The notes beneath the pieces are model-generated. The model was given only the letters and a program-made list of their open reading frames with translations, made no database searches and was not told where the DNA came from. Source: Channa striata (lineage: Eukaryota > Chordata > Actinopteri > Anabantiformes > Channidae). Taken from it: a DNA stretch of 64,000 nt. Where the stretch lies: positions 42,916,875 through 42,980,874 of the forward strand of contig CM065168.1 of assembly GCA_033026295.1 (NCBI GenBank), given 5' to 3'. Positions 33,701 to 43,569 of the stretch are shown here, piece by piece. Each line of letters begins with the position of its first letter. Position 1 is the first letter of the stretch. The translations under genes were made by a program, and so were the position numbers.

Positions 33701-36700
33701 TGATTTTGCCAGCGGATATTACCTTAGTTATAATGTGTGATGGAAAAGTCAAGTGTGAATAAATTTTGATGCTTATGTTTTATCTAGTTGTGATGGCAAA
33801 TTGTCCGTCTTGTACAATTACTGTAGTTAAAGGTCATAACCTCCATTATCTCATACACATGTACTCATACACTGAATACATACATACACTGTACTCATTA
33901 ATTTATTCTCCCTCATAAAGTTGATACATAATAAATTTAAATGTTGCATCGACTTATTAACATGAAAGAAAGTTTCTACCAGCAGAGAAAGATGCAGATT
34001 AATTTAGAAATGTTACATGTGACTCAGCATTTTCTTAATTAAGGATTTGAGTCTGTTTTGACTTGTGCTCAACCAAGTGAGTGAAAATCATATATACACG
34101 TAGTTTTGCACCGTGTTAGTTACATATAAACACAATGAGATTCTTAAAAATAAACAGTAAAATCAAAAAGTAATATGCTGTAAAGTGATTTTTTTTCCTT
34201 CTTACATCCTTCATAATTATATATACAGCCAAATATCAAACACAGATTTAACATAGTTCTTCTAAGAACATCTACAAACCTGCTGTGCTTTGGTTTTCAG
34301 CTCCTCATTCCGACTCTGAAGCTTTCAGTCTCTGACCTTAAAGGTTCCCTGTAGAGTTCTAACCCTCCTGCAGCATTTTATGACATTTAAAAAAGCTTCC
34401 TGTCTCTTCTGTGTCACCTGGAGCTTCACAGACCTCAGATTCTTTACATGACACAGTCACTTCCATCTTTCTGCTGCATAAGAAATGTGATGTGAATCTT
34501 TACTGACTCCACGATTACATGTCTAGTGATACAGGAACCCACAGGTCACCCTCTGAGGTGACGACAGCAACCTCGTTCCTAACACAGACAAAAGCGAGGA
34601 GCTTGTTCTGGACGTCAGGAGGAGGACATCCCCTCTGCAGTCTGTTACCATCGGAGAAGGTGAAGCGGGTCGACACCTATAAGTTCCTGGGCCCTGACAT
34701 CTCAGAGAACATCAGCTTGGCCAAAAAACAGCCACAGTGAAATGAGCTTAGCAGAGTCTGCAGTTAATCAGACTAATGAAGAAGGGCCGGCTTAGATCCC
34801 AGTCCCTCCCCCGAGTCTACAGGGGCCTTGTTCCAGGCATCCTGACCGGTGGCCCCCCACCACCCTGACTGCAACGGATAGTCCAAACTGCAGAGAGGAT
34901 CGTCGACTCTAACCTCCCCACCCTGGACAATGTGTCCAAAGCCCAGATCTTTCTCAGGGACAGTCCCCACCCTGCTCACGTCCTCTGTCAGTGGGTGGAT
35001 TCGGACGATAACCTGACACACTGCAGGCTAGTGAGCATCACTGCTCACACTGGACCTGCTTCTATCACAGCTTCCTCCCAGCCGCTCATAATCAAGCAGG
35101 GAAATAAGGATTTAATTCCACAGCCCAGCTGCACATGAACATATAAAACATGTAACTTACATTTTACAAAGTGTCCCAGCATTTATGGAAATGTTTTTTT
35201 TTTTTTGTTTTAACATTTATGTTTATTTTTTAGTTTCCTCCAACATTCTTGGACTTTTCATTTCCCCAACATAAACTCATTTTTCGTACTGTATTTGATT
35301 TTCCTCTGTTCTTCCCCTTTTTCCTGTTTGTTCTTTTGGAAACACATTTTATTTGAACCTCTGAACTTATGGAACCTGCTCACCTCAGACTTCCTCTTGA
35401 TATTTTCCGTCCCCTAATATAATCAATGTCCTGTTTCAGTACTTACATCGTTGGTCTCCATTTCCACGTTTCCCTTGGTTGAATCCTGCTTGTTTCTCTT
35501 GGACGCTGTAAATATATTGCACATTTGTCTCCATCTCATGACTCATAAAATAAAAACACAATATAAAAACAACTAACTCTTTCTGTGACATTGTCACTTA
35601 CTTTTTTTCTTCCTCCACAGGAAAAAGACAAGTAAAAGAATCAGCATGACGCAAAGAGCCAAACCAACAATCAACCCCACAGTGGTAGCAGAAGGACTGG
35701 ACTGGACCTTAAATAAATCATCTAAAATGATAAAAAAATTTAAAGAGATATTATGGCAGTTACTGCAAATACATTCAGAAATATAAAACTATTAACAGCA
35801 TGTATTTAAAACTCATGTTCACCTGAAACATGTAAGTGTGTCTCTCTGGTCTGGTTGATGTTGGTCTGTTGGACTCTACAGGTGAATCTGTTTCTGTGTG
35901 TCTTGTCCACAGTGACTCTGCTGCTGACAGTATAGAGGTCATCAGGACCTCGGACTGTCTCTGTAGGTCCAGCAGAGAGGACTTGTCCCTCACCGTCCAA
36001 CCACAACACCTCAGGCTCTGGATACCAGCCTTTAGACTCACACTGTAAAACCAGTTCCCCGCTGTCTCTGTCTGTCCCTGATAAAGTAATGAAAAGAGGG
36101 GCGGCAGCATCCGACGCTGAGCACAAGACAAAGTAAAAAAGAAAAAAACATCAGTGGAAACCAAAACTACATATGTAAACATCTTTTCCATTAGATTCTA
36201 AATATAAAATTCTAGTGTCTGAGTGAAAGGAATGTTTCGTTTCCTGCCGTTGACTTTCACTAATATCAGTATCAGCATGTACATGTAGAGTGAGACACTG
36301 AGGCCGACGTCAGATTGTTACTACACACTTCACTTGTTTCCATCTCTGCATCTGTTAATACATAAACACTCATAAATCACTGAACATAGATCACGTCCAC
36401 TTACCAACAACAAGCTGAACAACAGATTCTGACCTGAGGTCAGGAATTAGACACTTGTATGTTCCCTTATCAGACAGTGTCACTTTGGACAGTTTCAGTG
36501 AAAAGTTTCCGTGTTTCAGTCCGTCAGTGAACAGCGATGATCTTCCCGTGTACGATGGATGTTTCATCTTCATTAACTCCTGACCAGAACGCCACACTAA
36601 CACATATATATAGTTCAGATCAGGTCTCGTCCACTCCAGCGTCTTCGCAGCAACGTCCATCACAGGTTCAAGGTGACACGGCAACATGACGTCATCATCT

Positions 36701-37198
36701 ACTCTTGCTACTATTGGCTGACGTGAACTAATTAAGTTATAATGTCCTGGAAAAATAAAATGAAATAAAATAAACGTATGCACACACAAACACTCAGTTG
36801 CCACTTTATTAGGTGCAACAGTGTAATCTAATACAATGTAACACAGTAGCTCTGACATAAATAGTTTTTTTACAATATTGTGTTTTACTTTTGCTAATTA
36901 TTAAAGTCAATATTATTAGTGGGTGCAGTCGTACTGGAGTTTAGTATATTAACAGGTGGCTTGAAAGTTTTGGCCCCTGATGGATTTTAAATGGGCTAGT
37001 GAAAACATTAAAACCATCTCTTACTATAATCCGTCCATCAAACATTCAAACTTAATCACATTTGACATTTTTTTGTGCAGACACACACAGTTTTGCTGCA
37101 CGTGTGTGTGATTTACCTTTACAAGAATGAAGCAGAACACAGAGAAACAAAAGCCTGAACAGCCCGAGTAAGCGAGGAGGGAACGACAGACAGGAGTT
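30714..37198 (-). CDS. Gene D: butyrophilin-like Ig receptor with coiled-coil tail
   Basis: Exons from the 5' end: leader 37117-37198, IgV 36405-36746, IgC 35823-36116, TM 35602-35721, tail 35447-35505, coil exons 34280-34321, 32904-32978, 32339-32422 and 31186-31262, and terminal exon 30714-30757. The tail exon adjusts phase 1 to 0, so the coil is reachable, giving roughly 380 residues. One extra A in the last coil exon creates a stop there, before the terminal exon. The start is uncertain: the leader exon has no Met in the joining frame and the upstream DNA at 37.5-37.9 kb is LINE-derived. Domain order and motifs place it in the butyrophilin/MOG family. No B30.2 (PRY-SPRY) domain is seen. 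Confidence 0.75.
31186..31262 (-). CDS. Gene D last coil exon with +1 frameshift
   Basis: Encodes LKQLSDDKKGA then TGA at 31227-31229. A run of six A's has one extra base compared with GAGAAAAAGGAG in E. Without that base the exon would be 76 nt, phase 0 to 1, and would lead in frame into the terminal exon. Confidence 0.6.
32339..32422 (-). CDS. Gene D coil exon
   Basis: 84 nt encoding VQMLSTERNRLEDKVKKLEK then DVETKQTE. Acceptor GCTGACAG, donor GTTTGA. Confidence 0.65.
32904..32978 (-). CDS. Gene D coil exon
   Basis: 75 nt encoding LLDEIQRRKETEEQLNVKLK then EKTRE. Acceptor CTGTCAG; the donor GTTCAT is weak, as in its homologues. Confidence 0.6.
33420..33800 (+). repeat. Dispersed element copy, shared with 58200-58580 and 31640-31810
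   Basis: Three copies begin GTGTTGCATTATGTCCAGTG. Two are full length and nearly identical, ending in GTGTGAATAAATTTTGATGC; the third is truncated after CCCTCACCACTTTT. A retroposon 3' end is likely; the family is not identified. Confidence 0.6.
34280..34321 (-). CDS. Gene D coil exon
   Basis: 42 nt encoding LQSRNEELKTKAQQ, with donor GTTTGT and acceptor CTGAAAG. Confidence 0.5.
34500..35010 (+). mobile_element. Non-LTR retrotransposon ORF remnant in gene D intron
   Basis: The plus strand reads RVDTYKFLGPDIS, IVQTAERIVDSNLPTLDNVS and AQIFLRDSPHPAHVL in broken frames, matching the C-terminal region of fish LINE ORF2. The same insertion is at 62220-62730 in gene F, so it preceded the D/F duplication. 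Confidence 0.65.
35447..35505 (-). CDS. Gene D cytoplasmic tail exon
   Basis: 59 nt, phase 1 to 0, acceptor TTTACAG and donor GTAAGT. It encodes TSKRNKQDSTKGNVEMETND. It is identical in position and length in F (63165-63223), shorter in E (38 nt), and missing from A and C. Confidence 0.75.
35602..35721 (-). CDS. Gene D transmembrane exon
   Basis: 120 nt: stalk DDLFKVQSSPSATT, helix VGLIVGLALRVMLILLLVFF, then LWRKKK. Donor GTAAGT, phase 1. The helix has an unusual central Arg. Confidence 0.8.
35823..36116 (-). CDS. Gene D IgC exon
   Basis: 294 nt, open. It starts ASDAAAPLFITLSGTDRDSG, then LQCESKGWYPEPEVLWLDGE, and FTCRVQQTNINQT near the end. Acceptor GTGCTCAG, donor GTGAAC. It is six bases longer than the A/C/E type. 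Confidence 0.85.
36405..36746 (-). CDS. Gene D IgV exon
   Basis: 342 nt, open. It contains SSRQPIVARVDDDVMLPCHL with the first Cys, KTLEWTRPDL, YVLVWRSGQELMKMKHPSY and DKGTYKCLIPD with the second Cys. It differs from the A/C/E type (NFSLKLS for NISLKLS) but is homologous throughout. Confidence 0.85.
37117..37198 (-). CDS. Gene D leader exon
   Basis: 82 nt, acceptor CATTCACAG and donor GTAAAT. The frame that joins the IgV exon reads NSCLSFPPRLLGLFRLLFLC then VLLHSCK. It has a hydrophobic core but no Met. An upstream exon like 6046-6075 would supply it; without splicing, an in-frame Met lies about 80 bases upstream. Confidence 0.55.
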
Positions 37199-37479
37199 CT
37201 GTGAATGAAACACATGATAAAGTTTTTGGTTCTGACAGAAAAAGACATTCAAAAAATACTGCGACATCCAGCAGAAATTACTGAGAAGCAACGTGAGATG
37301 GCAGCTAATGGGTTTGTCGGCTGGAGGTCTCCTCATGACTTCTTCAACCCCCAAACAAAGTCACGGTTTGCACTGATGGTCCCACAAGACAAACAACATT
37401 TAAATATATCAGGTCTCAAGAATTACATACTGACCCGTAAGAGCATTCTAAGAGTTTTATCAGACCAGAACCAAGGGGG

Positions 37480-37905
37480 CTGCTGCCACTGTAGACTTGG
37501 GTCCCTTGGCTGAATACGCCAAATCTGCAATTGTTAACCTTGGGTTTAAAATGGACACCAATCTAAAGCTTTACAGTCAGATTGGGTCTGTTGTTGAGTC
37601 TAGTTTTTTCCACCTGACACAACTGTCCAAAGTTAAGCCAGTTCTTACTAAGCAGCACTTTGAGACAGTGATCCACGCCTTTGTTACCACCCGGCTGGAT
37701 GACTGTAACGCACGTTATTCTGGCGTCAGTCAGTCGTCGATCTCTCCGAAATGCTGCTGCGCGTCTTTTAACTGGAAACTCGGAAACTTGAGCACATTAC
37801 ACCTATTTTATCCTCACTCCACTGGCTGCCTGTTTCCAAATCGCTGCTTAAAGCCCATTTGTTTTCACTGGCATTTGATGCAGTTTAAGTTTTGACATTT
37901 GTTTA
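37480..37905 (+). mobile_element. LINE ORF2 C-terminal remnant
   Basis: Encodes NLGFKMDTNLKLYSQIGSVV, ESSFFHLTQLSKVKPVLTKQ and HAFVTTRLDDCNARYSGVSQ, the conserved region after the RT domain in fish L2-type LINEs. It is degenerate past that point and lies immediately 5' of gene D. Confidence 0.75.
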
Positions 37906-38349
37906 TGTCTGTTATTTATTGTTAATTGTTGGTTTTTTAACTGTTAACAGATTAGAAACGACCAGTGGTAATTATATTATTAGTCTGACGAATAACCACA
38001 TAATTGATGTTTGAATACTGATGTCTACAGATGTTGATGTGCTGTTTCATGTTATTAAACTATTTTTGATTATCTTACATGTTTACTCATATCTCCCTTT
38101 TGAGCATATGGCAAGTAGAGAATCAGCCTGAAGCATACGCAGAATAAGATACAAGCTCATCAGCTTTAAATATTTGAAGAGATTTAAGACAGACAGAGCG
38201 TGGAGAAGAAAAGGAAAGAACCAAAAGCAGTTTGGTTAAGATGAGTTAAGTTAAAAAGTCAAGAAAAGCTCAAGCTTTAGCCGTGAATCCAGGCCAGACC
38301 TGAACTCAGCACATTAATATTTTTCTTTTTGCAACTTTGAAGTACGGCA

Positions 38350-40552
38350 CCTTAACTCATGATTCTCCTCTTCTCATATTTATAAGTTTCATCTGTGCCA
38401 AGTTTAACTTTTGCTCAAGTAATAGGCTGAACCGACTTTTGACGTTAGCCTGAGTGCCCATAGACCCTGCTGCACTAACTTGAATTATTATGGCATCTAA
38501 ACCAACAACATGTCTGCTAGACCCTATTCCAGTTAGACTGCTCAAAGATGCTCTACCCTTATTAGACACGTTCATATTAGATATCATTAATCTATCCTTA
38601 CAAACAGGATATGTACCAAAGGCTTATAAGGTAGCTGTAATCAAACCTCTACTTAAAAAACCTAGTCTGGATCCAGATGTCTTAGCCAATTACAGACCAA
38701 TATCCAATCTCCCTTTTATTTCTAAAATACTTGAAAAAGTAGTTGTAAAGCAATTATGTGACCACCTGCGCAGAAACGACTTGTTTGAAGAATTTCAGTC
38801 AGGATTTAGAGTTCATCATAGCACAGAAACCGCACTGATTAAAGTCACCAACGATCTTCTTCTGGCTTCAGATAACGGACTTGTCTCTATACTAGTTCTG
38901 CTAGATCTTAGTGCTGCATTTGACACCATTGATCCCAGAATATTATTACAGAGACTAGAACATGTAATTGGAATTAAAGGAACAGCACTAAATTGGTTTA
39001 AATCGTATCTATCAGATAGATTCCAATTTACTCACGTTAATGATGAATCTTCGACATACACAAAAGTTAGTTATGGAATTCCACAAGGCTCTGTATTAGG
39101 ACCAATACTCTTTACTCTATATATGTCTCCCTAGGCAACATTATTAGAAAACACTCTGTAAATTTTCACTGCTACGCTGATGACACGCAGTTATATCTAT
39201 CTATGAAACCTGATGATACAAATAAATTAATCAAACTACAAGCATGTCTTAAAGATATAAGGGACTGGATGACGTATAATTTTCTTCTTCTAAACTCAGA
39301 TAAAACTGAAGTTATTGTATTTGGGCCTAATAGTCTAAGAGACATGTTTTCTAACCATATCGCTACTTTAGACGACATAACTCTTGCCCCCAGTAGTACT
39401 GCAAGGAATCTTGGAGTCATTTTTGACCAGGATTTGTCATTTACCTCACAGATAAAGCAAATCTCTAGAACAGCCTTCTTCCACCTACGGAACATTGCCA
39501 AAATTAGGAGCATCCTGTCCCAAAGCGATGCTGAAAAATTGGTTCATGCATTTGTTACTTCTAGATTGGACTATTGTAATTCTCTACTTTCAGGCTGCCC
39601 CAGTAACTCTCTAAAAAGCCTCCAATTAATCCAAAATGCTGCAGCAAGATTACTGACTGGGATTGGTAAGAGAGATCATATTTCACCTTCATTAGCTTCT
39701 CTCCATTGGCTTCCCATTAAATGCAGAATAGAATTTAAAACCCTTCTTCTTACCTATAAAGCTTTAAACGGCCAAGCCCCATCATATTTAAAAGATCTCT
39801 TAGTACCATATCATCCTACTAGACCACTTCGGTCCCAAAATGCAGGCCTACTTGTGGTTCCCAGAATTTCCAAAAATAGAATGGGAGGCAGAGCCTGTAG
39901 CTATCAAGCTCCTCTCCTGTGGAACCAGCTCCCAGTCCAGATTCGGGAAGCAGACACCCTCCCTATTTTTAAGACTAGGCTCAAAACCTTCCTTTTTGAT
40001 AAAGCTTATAGTTGGTTATAGTCATGCTGCTATAGGCTTAGACTGCTGGGGACTCTGCACTATGCCACTTCCTCTTCTCTTCATTCTCTCCTCTCACCCC
40101 ACATCTATAATGTCACCACTGTATGACATTAACTCTGTGTCTTCTTTGTCCCGTAGTCGTCTCTCTCCCTCTCTTTCCCCCTCTCTCTCCCTGTCTTCAG
40201 GTGTCCCCGGATTTGGCGCTGTGTGTCCTCCAGTGTGCAGCTACTGGTCCTATTAACCTGCTCAATGTTTTGTTGTTGCTTTTGTTGCTCTGTTCTTTTC
40301 TCTCTCCACTTTCCACTCTGCCCAACCGGTCAAGGCAGATGGCCGTCATCCCTGAGCCTGGTTCTGCTGGAGGTTTCTTCCGTTAAAGGGAGTTTTTCCT
40401 CTCCACTGTTGCCTATGGCTTGCTCAAGGGGGATTTGTTGGGTTTTCTCTACCTGTTTGTATAGTCTTGACTTTATTATGTAAAGTGCCCTGAGATATGA
40501 CCTTGTTGTAAATTGGCGCTATATAAATAAAGTTGAATTGAATTGAATTGAA
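38350..40552 (+). mobile_element. L2-like LINE: RT and 3' end, 5'-truncated
   Basis: ORF 38490-39134 contains PTTCLLDPIPVRLLKDALPL, LANYRPISNLPFISKILEKV, FQSGFRVHHSTETALIKVTN, LDLSAAFDTIDPRILLQRLE and GIPQGSVLGPILFTLYM. A 1-base deletion near 39130 breaks the frame. The next frame holds the catalytic FHCYADDTQLYL box and runs on through 39203-40021. The 3' end has the AAATTGGCGCTATATAAATA box and a TTGAA-repeat tail (40530-40552). No endonuclease domain is visible. The RT is of the L2/CR1 type by motif recognition. Confidence 0.88.
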
Positions 40553-40719
40553 TTTACATTTTTATAAGATCTGCCACCTAAACCAACCATGATGCTGTGT
40601 TGCAGGGGTGATGAAGGATGCTTTCGGCGTGTTGGTTCTGACAGTGTCCTGGATCGCTCGGCCCGCTTCTGGTCCTGGGAATCTGTAGACCCAACAGAAC
40701 ATCATCAACCAGACCACAT

Positions 40720-42180
40720 GACTCCACTGCTGGATTCATCAAGTCCTGCTAAACTGACTCCAGGTGAGGAAACAGAACCTGAGCACATGGAACAGAATAA
40801 TGACCGTGTTACTTTAAGGGCTGTTCAATATGATTCAGGACTTTAACAGCATTAACTCTGCCTTGAATATTACTTTTGATCACCATCACATTCTTAAATT
40901 GAACCATATCAAAACAACTATTATATATAAAACAACATATTTGTAGCAACGTCCACAGCAGGCTCAACTTGACATGGTAAAATGGCGTCATCACCAACGT
41001 TTGCCACTATTGGCTGAGATGAACCAATTAACCGACCTGAAAAATGAATTTTCAATTAATTTATCCACATTTCTTTTAAATACACTTCTGAATATACATT
41101 GTATTGTAAGGTTTTGGGTAAAGTATGCAAACTGAAAAAAATCCTAACATAATATTGTAGTGACCTGGCCGGTGGGCCAGGGGTGGTGTCCCTGGGGATT
41201 ATGGGTACTTGGGGTTTGTGTTAGTGTTGGTCGGAAGCGCTGTGTGGGGGAGTGACCCTCACGGTGACCGGCCTGTGTATGTGCGTTTGTTCCTGTTCGT
41301 GTTTTAAGTTTAGCTTTCTGTCTCCAATAAAAGACAAGAACTGGTTGTCTGTCCGCCAGCATGAGGCACTCGGGGTCGTGCGGTGTATGGGGCACGAGTG
41401 ACCTCCCTCCACCTGGGGTAGTGTTAGGGTCGGGTTAGCCTGCTAGCGCCCAAGCTAGCCGCTAGTTAGCTGCACCAGTTAGGCTAGGCTAGCGTAGCTC
41501 AAGCTCCACCACCCGCAGTGCTGGAGCTACAATATGTTGCAATTTATTAAAAATAAACTGATATTTTCAGCTGCTAAAAATGTTCTTTCATCATCAAAAT
41601 TTAGGTAGAGTAAAACATTAATGATACAGTAATGAAAATTAAATCAGTGCAATACAGTAGGTTGCAAACTTTATCATTCTATATAATAAACCAACTTACC
41701 TTCACACAAGTGTATTAGGAGAAGATGAACAACCAGAACCCTGATGGTTCTGAGTGAGGATCAAATGCACAGTTGATTCATGGGATGAAATATTTTGTAG
41801 TGAAAGCAAAATATATGTTAATTAATTAATTCCTGAGAAAATATTGCCTATCAACTCCTCATTAAATATGATATATAATTATATACATAGACCTGTTTAG
41901 AATTTCACTTATTGCTCTGAGACCCACATTCGCTCCAACTTTGCTGGCACCAGTCTCACTCTTACAAAAAATTCAAAGACAATTTCTGTAAATATTTAAG
42001 TATGATGACAAAGACTCTTCACTCTTTTACCTATTAGCTTGTTATAACGTCTATAATATAATATATCTGGAGGCTCAACGCAGTGAGACATTTAATATAG
42101 TCAAAGGTGATAATGAGTTTAGATCAATGAAGCTTGTAAAAAATAACGACTATATTAGAACGACGACGTACCTGCTTCAT
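40720..42180 (-). pseudogene. Pseudogene E': fragments of an E-type butyrophilin-like gene
   Basis: Leader exon 41700-41781 has the E-type MNQLCI start and then a TGA where gene E has CGA. Its acceptor is lost (ACTAC in place of CAG). The IgV remnant 40939-41036 keeps RLIGSSQPIVANVGDDAILP and the first Cys, then breaks. The IgC remnant 40726-40781 keeps SSPGVSLAGLDESSSG after a good acceptor. TM and tail are absent; the L2-like LINE tail lies just downstream. A putative first exon (MKQ, then GTACGT) is at 42172-42180. Confidence 0.75.
41156..41531 (+). mobile_element. Solo LTR (376 bp) with 4-bp target duplication
   Basis: Begins TGTAGTGACC and ends GGAGCTACA, with AATAAA at about 41328. It is flanked by ATAT at 41152-41155 and 41532-41535. 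The gene E paralogue at about 49030 preserves the uninterrupted site CATAATATGTTGC, which proves the insertion boundaries. Confidence 0.9.
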
Positions 42181-43470
42181 GGTGTGTCGGTCATTTTCAC
42201 AGATAATAGATCCAGTCTGAAAATCTCAGAGCTTGTTCGACATGAAGTGTGATTCTGAAATCTGAGGAGACGTCAACAGCTGGGACTTAAAAATAAACTG
42301 CAGCCAGAAGAACAGTTGCTGTTACCCATGAGTAAATCCCAGTTCGACAGAAGCCTGTTTGCACCACAGGGGGACAAAATCTATTAGTTTCAGTTAGCAA
42401 GTCATTATTTTGAGTTTGGGGAGCTTCATTTGCCCCCGAAACAGGCCTTCATAAAATTCCCCTAATGACATCCACATTTCCCTTACCTTTGCATATTTGT
42501 CTCTCTGACAAAATATTCATGGATGGATTCAATGAAAAGACAAGAGGAAGGAGTAAACAAGGAAATATGTTTTTAAAGACATGAGACTCTCTTTCCTCTG
42601 AATCATCATCTGTGTCACGGTTTTGTGAATGGACCCAGAAATACAGAAGGTAAGTTAAGAATGTTTATTAATATCAGAACTCGTTGATCTGACCAGGTGA
42701 GTGGAGGAGAGCAGGGCACTGGTGAACCAGAGATGAATGACATTTCATCAGAACAACAAGGCAGGTTTAAAAAAAAAGGTAGAATTCAGGCCCAGAAAAT
42801 AATCAAATTACTGAAGTTAAAAACACAACACAGGAAAGTCTGGAACACTCACTTATGGACAATAATCTTGTCCTGGAGTTGACTCAACGTCCTGACAACC
42901 AAACATGGACGAGTGAGAACTCTCACCAACATTAAAATCGTAAATAAAATGTTCCCCTCATTTTTTTTCAAAATGGCTGATCTCCCAGGTTAATAATGAC
43001 TTTGGAAACTGTTTATTAAAATTCAAAACCACAATCTTTCTCTAACATTAACTACGTGTTGCTGAGTTAAACTTGGATCTCTGATGTGACGTCCTGTCTC
43101 TGTTCACTCGTCCCCGTTCTACCCACATACCTGCTTGACTCAGTTTTTATCACCAGCCGCAGGTAAATATAATGATCTAGTGCATTATGCGACCTTCAAA
43201 ACAAAAACCTGGTTTACATTAAAGACTGAAGGGTTTTCTCTGGACAACAGGTTATTATTGTCATGACACTATCCACACCCTGAGTTTTAAAAGATGAAAT
43301 TTGCACATTCAGACCAAACTTTATGACTCTGTGAGCAATTTAAAATATTCTAATACAGCGGCTCTGCCACGAGTTCGACTTGTACAGGGTACATAAGTTT
43401 ACTTTACTTATAAGTAAACTCTTTGTTCACAGAGCAGGTTCAGTTTATTAAATTAATTTACATTAGGATC
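42180..43470. other. Spacer between E' and the 3' end of gene E
   Basis: No gene supported. The segment near 42610-42880 begins with a TGTCACGG...GGACCCAGA signature also seen near 50497, likely a non-autonomous repeat. From 42870 on it aligns to 54390 onward in gene F. Confidence 0.5.
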
Positions 43471-43474
43471 AAAC

Positions 43475-43569
43475 CTGTGGTTTATTTATTTTTTTATTTC
43501 CTCCAGATCCTTCTCCAGTTTCTTCACTTTGTCCTCAAGCTCCTTTTTCTCATCTGACAGCTGCTTCAC
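43475..43569 (-). CDS. Gene E last coil exon with internal stop
   Basis: Encodes VKQLSDEKKELEDKVKKLEK then DLEEIKK and TAA at 43486-43488, within an A/T-rich tract before the GTTTGA donor. It likely ends the protein. Gene F has the same structure at 55257-55351. Confidence 0.65.
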
